From JAGUXG01 sp043798435 (lineage in GTDB: Bacteria > UBA9089 > UBA9088 > JAGUXG01): a stretch of 12,493 nt of DNA. Positions 6,739 to 11,623 of the stretch are shown piece after piece. Location of the stretch: positions 1 through 12,493 of the forward strand of contig JAZDOR010000021.1 of NCBI GenBank assembly GCA_043798435.1, written 5' to 3'. Under the pieces are notes generated by a model. It worked only from the letters and a program-made list of their open reading frames with translations, was not told the DNA's origin and searched no databases. The first letter of the stretch is position 1. Each line of letters opens with the position of its first letter. A program made the position numbers and the translations under genes.

Positions 6739-6892
6739 AGAGACACGGAGACTTAGGAAAAATATAATCACGAAAACACGAAAGAATGAAAACCAGAAAA
6801 AATATTTTTAATCACGAAGGACACGAAGAATTATTCAGAATAATTTTTAATATTTTCATCTTTCTCTGTGCTCTTCTCTGTGCTTTGTGGTT
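6733..6892. repeat. Long imperfect palindrome, CACAGAG/CACGAA family
   Basis: AACCACAGAGACACGGAGA (from 6733) is the approximate inverse of CTCTGTGCTTTGTGGTT (to 6892), with inner CACGAAAACACGAAAG and ATCACGAAGGACACGAAG blocks. The whole permease-ATPase gap, 264 nt, is made of this and of an adjacent CTTTTCGGG...CTTTCGTGTTT stretch. No gene is present. The palindrome could fold in the mRNA and lower ATPase expression. The same motif family occurs at 8096-8135, 8191-8260 and 8535-8580. Confidence 0.65.
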
Positions 6893-6978
6893 CAACTCTC
6901 TTTTTTCCTTTTCGGGATTTCTCCCTTTCGGGCTTTCGTGTTTCTCTTTTTACTTCACTCTCGGTAAATAGACAAAAG

Positions 6979-7773
6979 ATGTTTGAGATTTGCAATCTTA
7001 CTTGTGGTTATGATGGATTCCTCTTACAAGGGATAAACCTTAAGGTATCTCGTGGAGAGGTTTTGGGGATAATAGGGCCGAATGGCTCAGGAAAGACAAC
7101 CATCACTCGGGCAATGACCAAGGTTATCAAACCAAAGACAGGCAAAATCCTGTTTTGTGGCGATGATATAGAAACCTTGAGTTTCAGGGAATTAGCCAAA
7201 AAGGTTGCCGTTGCTATGCAGGGTGAAATATCCTTAAATATGAAGGTCTTAGACTTTGTCCTTTTAGGCAGGATTCCGCATTTTTCAACCTGGCAGTTCT
7301 TAGAGGAGAAGAAGGATATGGAATTGGCAAATAGGGCAATGGGGTTGACCAATACACTAAGGTTTAGAGAAAGACCAATGGACAGCTTGAGTGGAGGTGA
7401 AAGGCAGCTCGTTATTATTGCCCGTGCCTTAGCCCAGGAGCCTGAACTGCTCATCTTAGACGAACCTACATCGCATCTGGATATTGCTCACCAGATCTAT
7501 GTTTTAGACCTGCTACGGAGGCTGAATAAAACAGGGCTTACAATTGTTGTTGTCCTGCATGACCTGAACCTGGCCAGCGAATATTGTGATAGGTTGGTGC
7601 TTTTGAAAGATGGGGCTGTCTATAAGGTTGGCTCTCCGGAAGAGGTCTTGACCTATCAGACAATAGAAGATGTCTATAAGGTTGTGGTGGTGGTGAAGGA
7701 GAACCCGATATCTTCTAAGCCTTATATCTACTTGGTCTCAGAGGAGGAGAGAAGCAACAGTTTAGCCAAGTAA
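6979..7773 (+). CDS. FecE/BtuD-family ABC importer ATPase
   Basis: The 264-residue ATPase energises the importer. All motifs are intact: Walker A GPNGSGKTT (33-41), Q-loop Gln81, signature LSGGE (137-141), Walker B LLILDEP (157-163), D-loop SHLD (165-168) and switch His194 in VVLHDLN. Start ATG 6979 (MFEICNLTCGYDGF) is chosen because it gives the usual family length; an in-frame extension back to 6868 is translated palindromic repeat with no homology. The Shine-Dalgarno is weak. A 264-nt repeat-filled gap separates it from the permease, unusual for this operon type. The last ~30 residues diverge from the family core. A terminator-like hairpin follows at 7992-8032. Confidence 0.93.
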   Translation: MFEICNLTCGYDGFLLQGINLKVSRGEVLGIIGPNGSGKTTITRAMTKVIKPKTGKILFCGDDIETLSFRELAKKVAVAMQGEISLNMKVLDFVLLGRIPHFSTWQFLEEKKDMELANRAMGLTNTLRFRERPMDSLSGGERQLVIIARALAQEPELLILDEPTSHLDIAHQIYVLDLLRRLNKTGLTIVVVLHDLNLASEYCDRLVLLKDGAVYKVGSPEEVLTYQTIEDVYKVVVVVKENPISSKPYIYLVSEEERSNSLAK

Positions 7774-7849
7774 CTGAGGGGTGCGTAAAAATACTCGTGT
7801 TTAGAATTATGCATATGCTTCAAGTAACTGTTTCTGGGTGTAAAAATCC

Positions 7850-7879
7850 TTGACATAATTTTGAGGAGATGTTTATACT
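7850..7879 (+). promoter_or_regulatory. Near-consensus sigma-70 promoter
   Basis: TTGACA (7850-7855) matches the -35 consensus exactly and TATACT (7874-7879) matches the -10 box at five of six bases, with an 18-nt spacer. The predicted start is about 7886. No ORF follows before the hairpin at 7992-8032, so the product would be a short non-coding RNA unless transcription reads through. Confidence 0.6.
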
Positions 7880-7922
7880 ATTGGCCATCAAGGAATCAAG
7901 TAGATGAAGAATGATGTTTATC

Positions 7923-7944
7923 AGAGAGAGAGAGAGAGAGAGAG
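7923..7944. repeat. GA dinucleotide microsatellite (11 units)
   Basis: Eleven AG units, versus eight in the inverted copy at 1445-1460, within otherwise similar flanks (GTTTATC before, TAATCGTGAATCGTTAATTG after). Variable unit number suggests slippage. Confidence 0.85.
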
Positions 7945-7991
7945 TAATCGTGAATCGTTAATTGCGAATCGTGAATTGAAAGGAAAGAAAG

Positions 7992-8032
7992 GCGTCTTTG
8001 TCGCATAATCTGTGCGATGGGGACGCTTTTTT
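7992..8032 (+). terminator. Rho-independent terminator-like hairpin repeat, plus-strand copy
   Basis: Bases 7992-8026 fold into a 14-bp stem with a 7-nt loop: outer GCGTC/GACGC, a middle run of U-G wobbles, and inner TCGCA/TGCGA, followed by TTTTTT. The wobbles pair only in RNA from this strand, which fixes its orientation. It lies about 220 nt downstream of the ATPase stop and would end that operon or the candidate RNA starting at about 7886. Confidence 0.75.
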
Positions 8033-8190
8033 GTTCACTGGAGGGCAAGAGAGAAATATTTAAGGAAAAAGGGGGAAGATGAAGAAACGGAGAAAATTAA
8101 TCACACAAAGGCACGGAGCACACAAAGAATAAGGAATGAAATAAAGGTAACTATTTACCTAAGTGAAGTACAAGACAAGAAAAGAATATG

Positions 8191-8260
8191 AACTACGAAA
8201 TACGAAAAAATACGCAAAAATGAATCAGAATTTTTCGCGTCTTTCGTGCCTTTCGTAGTT
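8191..8260. repeat. 70-bp palindrome, AACTACGAAA type
   Basis: AACTACGAAATACGAAAAAA at the left end is the near inverse of GTCTTTCGTGCCTTTCGTAGTT at the right end, with the inner CGCAAAAAT/ATTTTTCGCG arms also pairing. It could form a long hairpin. It is of the same motif family as the repeats at 6733-6892. Confidence 0.7.
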
Positions 8261-8275
8261 ATCTCTTATATTTTA

Positions 8276-8445
8276 ACCGTTCAGCCTATCTATCAAAGAG
8301 TGTAAGAAGGGGGATAAGGAGATACAAGAGATAGGGAGATGATGAAATATCAAAAAGCAGATTTTAGAAGGGCTACAATTAGAATAATATCCCCTTATCC
8401 CCTTAATCTCCATATCCCCTTTTCTTACACTACCTGAACGCTTAC
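8276..8445 (+). mobile_element. Miniature derivative of the GxxExxY element, with 11-bp flanking direct repeats
   Basis: The 170-bp element is flanked by the direct repeat CTTATATTTTA at 8265-8275 and 8446-8456. Its ends carry CGTTCAG (8278) and CTGAACG (8434-8440), and inside these GTGTAAGAA...GGGATA at 8300 faces ATATCCCC...CTTACAC ending at 8430. It aligns with the gene-bearing copy at 10795-11270 on both sides. ATGAAATATC matches that gene's start ATGGAATATC, and GCAGATTT...GAA/CAATTAGAATAA matches its end, while the middle is missing. It is therefore an internal-deletion (MITE-like) copy. Confidence 0.8.
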
Positions 8446-8482
8446 CTTATATTTTATTTATCCAAAGTTCTCTATGTCTTGA

Positions 8483-8518
8483 GTGGTTAATCTTTACTTC
8501 AGTTGGCTAAAGTGTTAC
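8483..8518 (-). repeat. Inverted copy of the permease 3'-end repeat
   Basis: The reverse complement of this stretch matches 6703-6738, including the 18 nt that contain the permease stop codon. It is non-coding here. A weak TTGGCT / TATAAA pair (8503 and 8528) nearby is the only promoter-like sequence seen before the DGR target gene. Confidence 0.7.
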
Positions 8519-8839
8519 AAATAAAGATATAAAATAAATCTTTGTATTCTTTGTGTTCTTCGTGTCTCTGTGTGAGAAATAGTATTAAGGAGGATTAAAA
8601 TGAGAAAAGGGTTAATTGGTGTATTGGTTTTGGGATTGGTTTTAGGGTTTTGTGTCCAAGCTGAGGGTATAGTGCCTCAGATGATAAGCCATCAGGGCAG
8701 GCTTACTAATGCAAGCGGTGCAACTGTGCCTGATGGGAATTATGCTATCCAGGCGAGTATCTATGACTCCCCTACAGGTGGGAATCTACTCTGGTAGGAG
8801 AACCAGACTATCTTCATCAAGGACGGCATCTTCAGTCAG

Positions 8840-9757
8840 ATGTTGGGAAGCGTCACCCCTATAAACCTGCCTTTTGATAGAGACTATTGGCTGGGAACAA
8901 AAATTGGAGCAGACTCTGAAATGACCCCAAGACAGCAAATAGTCTCTGGTGCTTATAGCTTCAGGGCAGAAACAGCCAGCTACTCCTTTTATGCAGGAAC
9001 TGCCACCTATGCCTTGAATGCAGGTACAGGGACACAAGGTCTACAAGGTATTCAAGGAACACAAGGCTTACAGGGAATCCAAGGAACACAGGGCTTGCAA
9101 GGCATTCAAGGAACACAAGGCTTACAGGGAACTGTTGGGGCAACAGGTGCAATGGGAACACAAGGAGAAACTGGAACAACTGGAGATACTGCCATCTTTG
9201 CCAGTACAGCTACCTATGCCTTTAATGCCGGCACAGCTACTTATGCAGAGAGAGCAGGTGCTCATTATGTAGGTGAGCTCTACGGTGGCGGTATTGTATT
9301 TTGGGTTGATCACACCGGACAGCATGGACTAATTACCAGTCTGGTAAATATGAGCACATCTGCTTGGAGTAATGTATCTTCTACTCTAATTGGTTCTATT
9401 GCCCAAAGCACCTGGAACGGTTCAGGTAATTCTACTGCTATTATGAATCAAGACGGGCATACGACGAGCGCTGCCCTATTGTGTAAGAATTATACTAATG
9501 CCAACTATGGTACGGGCATATATTCTGATTGGTACCTGCCTGCAATTGACGAACTTAGCCAGATGTACCACGCACGATATATTTTGAATAAGAATATTGA
9601 GGGTGTAGGAGGGGCAGGTATTCTGGGTACGACTTATCATTGGTCGTCTACGGAGGTCAATGCGAACTACGCGTGGTACTTCCTTTTCTACTTCGGCTAC
9701 GCCGGCAGCTACGATAAGAGCTTCGATTGTAGTGTGCGTGCCGTTCGAGCTTTTTAA
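8840..9757 (+). CDS. DGR target protein, collagen-like repeats plus DUF1566 (C-type-lectin-like) domain
   Basis: This is the open part of the target frame after the amber codon, 305 residues from ATG 8840. In order it has MTPRQQIVSGAYSFRAETAS, ATYALNAGT-type repeats, a Gly-X-Y collagen-like segment (about 18 triplets, roughly 64-117, mostly GTQGLQGIQ), further ATYAFNAGT repeats, and a DUF1566 domain (from about 144, YVGELYGGGIVFWVD). The domain has SDWYLPAIDELSQMY and ends in WSSTEVNANYAWYF...SVRAVRAF. The C-terminal 38 residues are the variable region of a diversity-generating retroelement. In known DGR targets this fold displays diversified ligand-binding residues. No Shine-Dalgarno precedes 8840, so this is unlikely to be the natural start. 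Confidence 0.85.
   Translation: MLGSVTPINLPFDRDYWLGTKIGADSEMTPRQQIVSGAYSFRAETASYSFYAGTATYALNAGTGTQGLQGIQGTQGLQGIQGTQGLQGIQGTQGLQGTVGATGAMGTQGETGTTGDTAIFASTATYAFNAGTATYAERAGAHYVGELYGGGIVFWVDHTGQHGLITSLVNMSTSAWSNVSSTLIGSIAQSTWNGSGNSTAIMNQDGHTTSAALLCKNYTNANYGTGIYSDWYLPAIDELSQMYHARYILNKNIEGVGGAGILGTTYHWSSTEVNANYAWYFLFYFGYAGSYDKSFDCSVRAVRAF
9029..9136 (+). repeat. 27-bp tandem repeat encoding GTQGLQGIQ
   Basis: Four copies of a 27-nt unit (GGA ACA CAA GGC TTA CAG GGA ATC CAA type), the last changing to ACT GTT at its end. Copies differ mainly at third codon positions, so the peptide is conserved while the DNA drifts. Encodes three collagen-like triplets per unit. Confidence 0.9.
9639..9750 (+). 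other. DGR variable repeat (VR)
   Basis: The 112-nt stretch aligns without gaps to the template at 10295-10406. There are 19 mismatches; 18 fall on template adenines (11 A to T, 6 A to G, 1 A to C). The exception is G at 9656 against T at 10312. The ends are identical: 17 nt at the 5' side (ATTGGTCGTCTACGGAG) and 20 nt at the 3' side (AGTGTGCGTGCCGTTCGAGC), the likely initiation-of-mutagenic-homology region. Just past it VR has T (9751) where TR has C (10407). Diversified codons include Tyr, Phe, Leu, Gly, Ser, Asp and Cys in place of template Asn or Tyr. Confidence 0.96.
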
Positions 9758-9783
9758 CTATTTAACAATTTAACTATTTTAAT

Positions 9784-9796
9784 ACTGCGGAGCAGT
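9784..9796 (+). promoter_or_regulatory. Short hairpin downstream of VR
   Basis: ACTGC-GGA-GCAGT forms a perfect 5-bp stem with a 3-nt loop, 33 nt after the VR end and before avd. In the Bordetella phage DGR a hairpin just after VR helps target recognition; this one is shorter, so equivalence is an inference. Confidence 0.45.
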
Positions 9797-9809
9797 CGAT
9801 TTTTGAAAA

Positions 9810-10154
9810 ATGGCATTGTACTATGATTTACCAGTTTACAGAGATACTTATAGATTGATTTTGAAAATTTTTGAATGTACCAAAGATTTTTCAAAAGAGT
9901 ATAAATATACATTGGGTCAGGATATGAAAAGAGATGCGTTGCAATTGGTACGGAGTATTTACAGAGCCAATAAATCAACCAACAAAAAAGAGCATTTAGA
10001 AACATTTTTAGATGATTTTGAATTGCTTAAATTAGAAATACGCCTATGCACTGATATGAAGGTATTGCCCATTAAAAAACAAGCAGAACTTAGTTTATTG
10101 ATGGATAATATAGGCAAACAAATTACAGGATGGAGTAAAAGCCAATCTGTGTAA
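9810..10154 (+). CDS. avd: Avd-like four-helix-bundle protein of the DGR
   Basis: The 114-residue, mostly helical, basic protein belongs to the four-helix-bundle (S23/Avd-like) family. Visible features are YYDLPVYRDTYRLILKIFEC (4-23), YTLGQDMKRDALQLVRSIYR (33-52), a middle helix LDDFELLKLEIRLCTDM (67-83) and the typical ending DNIGKQITGWSKS (99-111). Avd proteins form barrel pentamers that bind the DGR reverse transcriptase and template RNA and are needed for mutagenic cDNA synthesis. The position between VR and TR is the classical one. No clear Shine-Dalgarno is present. The frame is intact, although its RT partner is broken here. Confidence 0.9.
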   Translation: MALYYDLPVYRDTYRLILKIFECTKDFSKEYKYTLGQDMKRDALQLVRSIYRANKSTNKKEHLETFLDDFELLKLEIRLCTDMKVLPIKKQAELSLLMDNIGKQITGWSKSQSV

Positions 10155-10294
10155 TGCCGGAATTACTGCTGCTAAGGTGGCAGTAAGCGAGCAGATTTTT
10201 GTTGAAAAAGGGCAAATGGACAATACCGCTTCAGCGATGTTGTTAAATCGTATGCAATGCAGTTCTGCAAAAGCATCAAAACACATTTGCATTT
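10155..10294 (+). other. Region between avd and TR, probable 5' part of the DGR template RNA
   Basis: No convincing gene lies here. An open frame from GTG 10177 runs through TR to 10464, but has no ribosome binding site and its 3' half is the template itself. In studied DGRs the template RNA begins in or after avd and includes sequence 5' of TR, so this stretch is likely part of that RNA. Confidence 0.5.
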
Positions 10295-10406
10295 ATTGGT
10301 CGTCTACGGAGTACAATGCGAACAACGCGTGGAACTTCAATTTCAACAACGGCAACGCCAACAACAACAATAAGAGCAACAATTATAGTGTGCGTGCCGT
10401 TCGAGC
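10295..10406 (+). ncRNA. DGR template repeat (TR)
   Basis: The 112-nt template pairs with VR 9639-9750. Read in the VR frame it encodes 14 Asn codons (all AAC or AAT), the hallmark that lets adenine mutagenesis reach many residues while avoiding stops. It has 38 adenines, of which 18 differ in VR; of 74 other positions only one differs. The unmutated framework codons (Trp, Ser, Thr, Ala, Arg, Val) match the conserved lectin-fold residues. It lies after avd and before the RT start, as in canonical DGRs. Its transcript would be copied by the RT with adenine errors and replace VR. Confidence 0.95.
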
Positions 10407-10430
10407 CTTTTCAACAAAACTATTAAGAAG

Positions 10431-10462
10431 ACGCTGGCAGATTGCAAGGCAACTGCCAGCGT
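10431..10462 (+). promoter_or_regulatory. Strong hairpin just 3' of TR
   Basis: ACGCTGGCAG (10431-10440) and CTGCCAGCGT (10453-10462) form a perfect 10-bp stem. Inside it TTGC/GCAA adds four more pairs past a single bulged A, leaving a 3-nt loop. It starts 24 nt after TR. Template RNA 3' of TR is needed for RT and Avd binding in the Bordetella phage system, so it may be the priming or binding structure. There is no T run, so it is not an ordinary terminator. Confidence 0.7.
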
Positions 10463-10469
10463 AGTATCC

Positions 10470-10622
10470 AGCAATTCTCATTTTGGAGTGCGAAAGCTTG
10501 CTTTCGCTTTGGATATAAAGCAAAAAACCTTGATTTTGTGCCTACTTAAAAGCGGTGGCAAGCCACCGCACTCCAAAAAGGTTGTTCTTGAAACTTGAAT
10601 GCTTGCCAAAATGAGAATTGCT
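10470..10622. mobile_element. 153-bp MITE/REP-like element with 17-bp inverted ends and 11-bp duplication
   Basis: Ends AGCAATTCTCATTTTGG (10470-10486) and CCAAAATGAGAATTGCT (10606-10622) are perfect inverses. GCGTAGTATCC is present on both sides (10459-10469 and 10623-10633), a target-site duplication. Inside are a second inverted pair, TTTTGGAGTGCG/CGCACTCCAAAA, and two perfect 8-bp hairpins with 2-nt loops: GCGAAAGC-TT-GCTTTCGC (10490-10507) and GCGGTGGC-AA-GCCACCGC (10552-10569). No transposase is encoded. Removing it restores the RT start ~28 nt after the TR hairpin. Confidence 0.85.
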
Positions 10623-10651
10623 GCGTAGTATCCCTCAAAGGAGAATTCAAT

Positions 10652-10794
10652 ATGCAGCAACTTTCATTATTTGACATTCAGTCAGAAGAAAAGCCGAAAA
10701 TAGAGCTTTCAGAGCTATTCGAAGCCTATTTTGATTGCCGCAGTAACAAACGCAATACAGCCAATGCCCTGGCTTTTGAGGTTATGTGGAAGAG
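10652..10794 (+). pseudogene. DGR reverse transcriptase, N-terminal remnant
   Basis: AAAGGAG lies 8 nt before ATG 10652. The first ~44 codons (MQQLSLFDIQ...ELFEAYFDCRSNKRNTANAL AFEV) match the N terminus typical of DGR reverse transcriptases, in which the AYFDCR-x-NKRN-x-x-ALAFE stretch precedes the catalytic domain. After codon 44 (about 10783) homology stops and the frame runs into mobile-element DNA, ending at 10813. None of the RT catalytic motifs, including the Asp-Asp active site, is present. The 3' end of the same gene is recognisable at 11269-11517. Assignment rests on recognition of the family's conserved termini and on the position right after TR. Confidence 0.85.
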
Positions 10795-11270
10795 GTGTAA
10801 GAAAGGGGGATAAGGAGATAAAGGGGATATAGAGATAATGGAATATCCAGAAAACTTAGTTACTGAAAGAATAATTCAATGTATCATCAAGGTGCACCAA
10901 ACACTTGGTCCTGGTTTTCTGGAAAGTATCTACCGGAAGGCGATGGTAATTGAACTTACAAAGCAAGATTTGACGGTTGAAACAGAGAAAGAGGTAATTA
11001 TCTATTACGAAGGGAAGGAAGTTGGAAAACACCGACTGGATATTCTTGTAGGAAACAAGGTAATAGTAGAACTGAAAACGGTGGAGGAGTTAAGCAAAGC
11101 TCATTATGCTCAAGGGAAGTTCATATCTGAAAGCTACAGGTATAAAAGTGGCTATTCTTGTGAACTTCGCCAAAGAAAAGGCAGATTTCAGGAGAGTTGA
11201 ATTAGAATAAATATCCTCTTATCTCCATAATCTCCATATCACCTTTTTTACACTACCTGAACGTTTACAC
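10795..11270 (+). mobile_element. GxxExxY-bearing element replacing the RT core
   Basis: The element begins GTGTAAGAAAGGGGGATAAG (10795) and ends ATATCACC...TTACAC (11253) plus TACCTGAACGTTTACAC (to 11270). The inner ends are imperfect inverses, as in the miniature copy at 8276-8445. The left outer CGTTCAG end is not found here and no flanking duplication is visible. The adjoining RT lacks its middle, so insertion was accompanied or followed by deletion, or the left end was lost by it. It encodes one GxxExxY gene and no recognisable transposase. Confidence 0.75.
10838..11200 (+). CDS. GxxExxY protein, frameshifted near the C terminus
   Basis: The 120-residue frame starts MEYPENLVTERIIQCIIKVH and has the name-giving motif GPGFLESIY (24-32). 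It continues with a small nuclease-like beta core: LTVETEKEVIIYYEGKEVG, RLDILVGNKVIVELKTVEEL and AHYAQ. After AHYAQ the frame goes wrong. Near 11113-11128 one extra base is present relative to the family; a +1 shift there restores LKATGIKVAILVNFAKEKA followed by DFRRVELE and TAA at 11208-11210, the usual ending. The original protein would have been about 123 residues. Function of the family is not settled; the DxELK-like motif (RLDIL...VELK) suggests a PD-(D/E)XK-type fold. It lies within a mobile element and may be its cargo. Confidence 0.8.
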   Translation: MEYPENLVTERIIQCIIKVHQTLGPGFLESIYRKAMVIELTKQDLTVETEKEVIIYYEGKEVGKHRLDILVGNKVIVELKTVEELSKAHYAQGKFISESYRYKSGYSCELRQRKGRFQES

Positions 11271-11517
11271 TAAGGGTAATTTTTACGAAGCTATTGAGAA
11301 GCAGAATGAAATAGCACGCAACCATAAACCGACTAAAGATGAACAGGAAAAATTTCTAAGCAGTATGAACTCGTATCTCGGGATAATGAAGCATTACAAT
11401 ACTTACGCATTACGAAAGATGATGTTGTTAAATCTATCGGGCTGGTGGTGGAATTATATGTATTTAAGCTGTGGAATGACTAAATTCGCACTGAAACAAA
11501 AAGCAACGAAATGTTAG
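11269..11517 (+). pseudogene. DGR reverse transcriptase, C-terminal remnant
   Basis: Read from 11269 the frame gives TKGNFYEAIEKQNEIARNHK, then FLSSMNSYLGIMKHYNTYAL RKMM, and ends LSGWWWNYMYLSCGMTKFAL plus nine residues, stop TAG at 11515-11517. This is the typical C terminus of DGR reverse transcriptases (RTKGNFY..., S-x-NSYLG-x-MKHY, WW-x-YVY-x-x-GG). There are no stops in these ~83 codons, so decay is recent. With the N-terminal remnant, about 127 codons remain of a protein that usually has roughly 330-400; the catalytic core is absent. No start codon or ribosome binding site makes this expressible by itself. Confidence 0.85.
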
Positions 11518-11573
11518 TGTCAATTTTTCTTAAGAGGTAAAGGCAATACATCAATTTCCATCAAAAAAAGTAA

Positions 11574-11602
11574 TTGACTAAACATAAACAAAATGGTATT
11601 AT
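11574..11602 (+). promoter_or_regulatory. Sigma-70 promoter of the second toxin-antitoxin pair
   Basis: TTGACT (11574-11579) and TATTAT (11597-11602) are each one base from consensus with the ideal 17-nt spacer. Transcription would start about 11609, giving a leader of ~15 nt before the antitoxin ATG at 11624. Confidence 0.75.
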
Positions 11603-11623
11603 AATTAAAAAGAGGTTATGAAT

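Larger units (their letters stand above)
7886..8032 (+). ncRNA. Candidate small RNA: promoter, GA tract and terminator hairpin
   Basis: A transcript started from the 7850-7879 promoter would be about 147 nt, pass through eleven GA units and end at the 35-nt hairpin with a T run. The 3' part is shared with the minus-strand repeat at 1357-1470, the hairpin there showing a compensatory base-pair change. I see no ORF with a ribosome binding site inside. It may equally be just the terminator of the importer operon plus a chance promoter; the second copy lacks a clear promoter. Confidence 0.35.
8096..8580. repeat. Inverted pair of CACACAAAG/CACGGAG repeats enclosing nested elements
   Basis: ATCACACAAAGGCACGGAGC followed by ACACAAAGAATA (about 8099-8131) is the approximate inverse of TATTCTTTGTGTTCTTCGTG (from about 8546) plus TCTCTGTGTGA. 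Between them lie a second palindrome (8191-8260), a miniature element (8276-8445) and an inverted copy of the permease 3' end (8483-8518). No gene is present from 7774 to 8599. Confidence 0.6.
8600..9757 (+). pseudogene. DGR target protein gene, full reading frame with in-frame amber codon
   Basis: AAGGAGG 6 nt before ATG 8600 starts a clear secretory gene: a signal peptide (about 1-23, GLIGVLVLGLVLGFCVQAEG) then ISHQGRLTNASGATVPDGNY, an N-terminal domain common in such surface proteins. Codon 66 is TAG (8795-8797, after GGNLLW), and the same frame then continues ENQTIFIKDGIFSQML without a break to 9757. The whole frame is 385 codons with one stop. TAG is the normal stop of the permease gene here, so genome-wide amber recoding is unlikely. 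The possibilities are a recent nonsense mutation, partial readthrough, or re-initiation at ATG 8840, which would give a product without a signal peptide. All downstream domains look intact, arguing that inactivation, if real, is recent. Confidence 0.8.

Noticed and set aside
6868..6978. 37-residue N-terminal extension of the ATPase
   Set aside because: It is translated palindromic repeat DNA; ATG 6979 gives the usual FecE length and start.
8795..8797. Genome-wide amber recoding
   Set aside because: The intact permease gene and the RT C-terminal remnant both end in TAG at the expected length, so TAG is a normal stop here.
8840..8842. ATG 8840 as the genuine start of the target gene
   Set aside because: It has no Shine-Dalgarno and would remove the signal peptide and N-terminal domain that are present in the same frame upstream.
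9029..9136. CRISPR-like array
   Set aside because: The 27-nt units are contiguous, without spacers, in frame and encode collagen-like Gly-X-Y triplets.
10177..10464. Open frame across the TR region ending in RAFSTKLLRRR
   Set aside because: No ribosome binding site, GTG start, and the 3' half is the template repeat itself, which is open in this frame only because it mirrors the target gene.
10478..10660. Minus-strand ORF with LECGGLPPL
   Set aside because: It is a translation of the REP-like inverted repeat element, a common spurious ORF.
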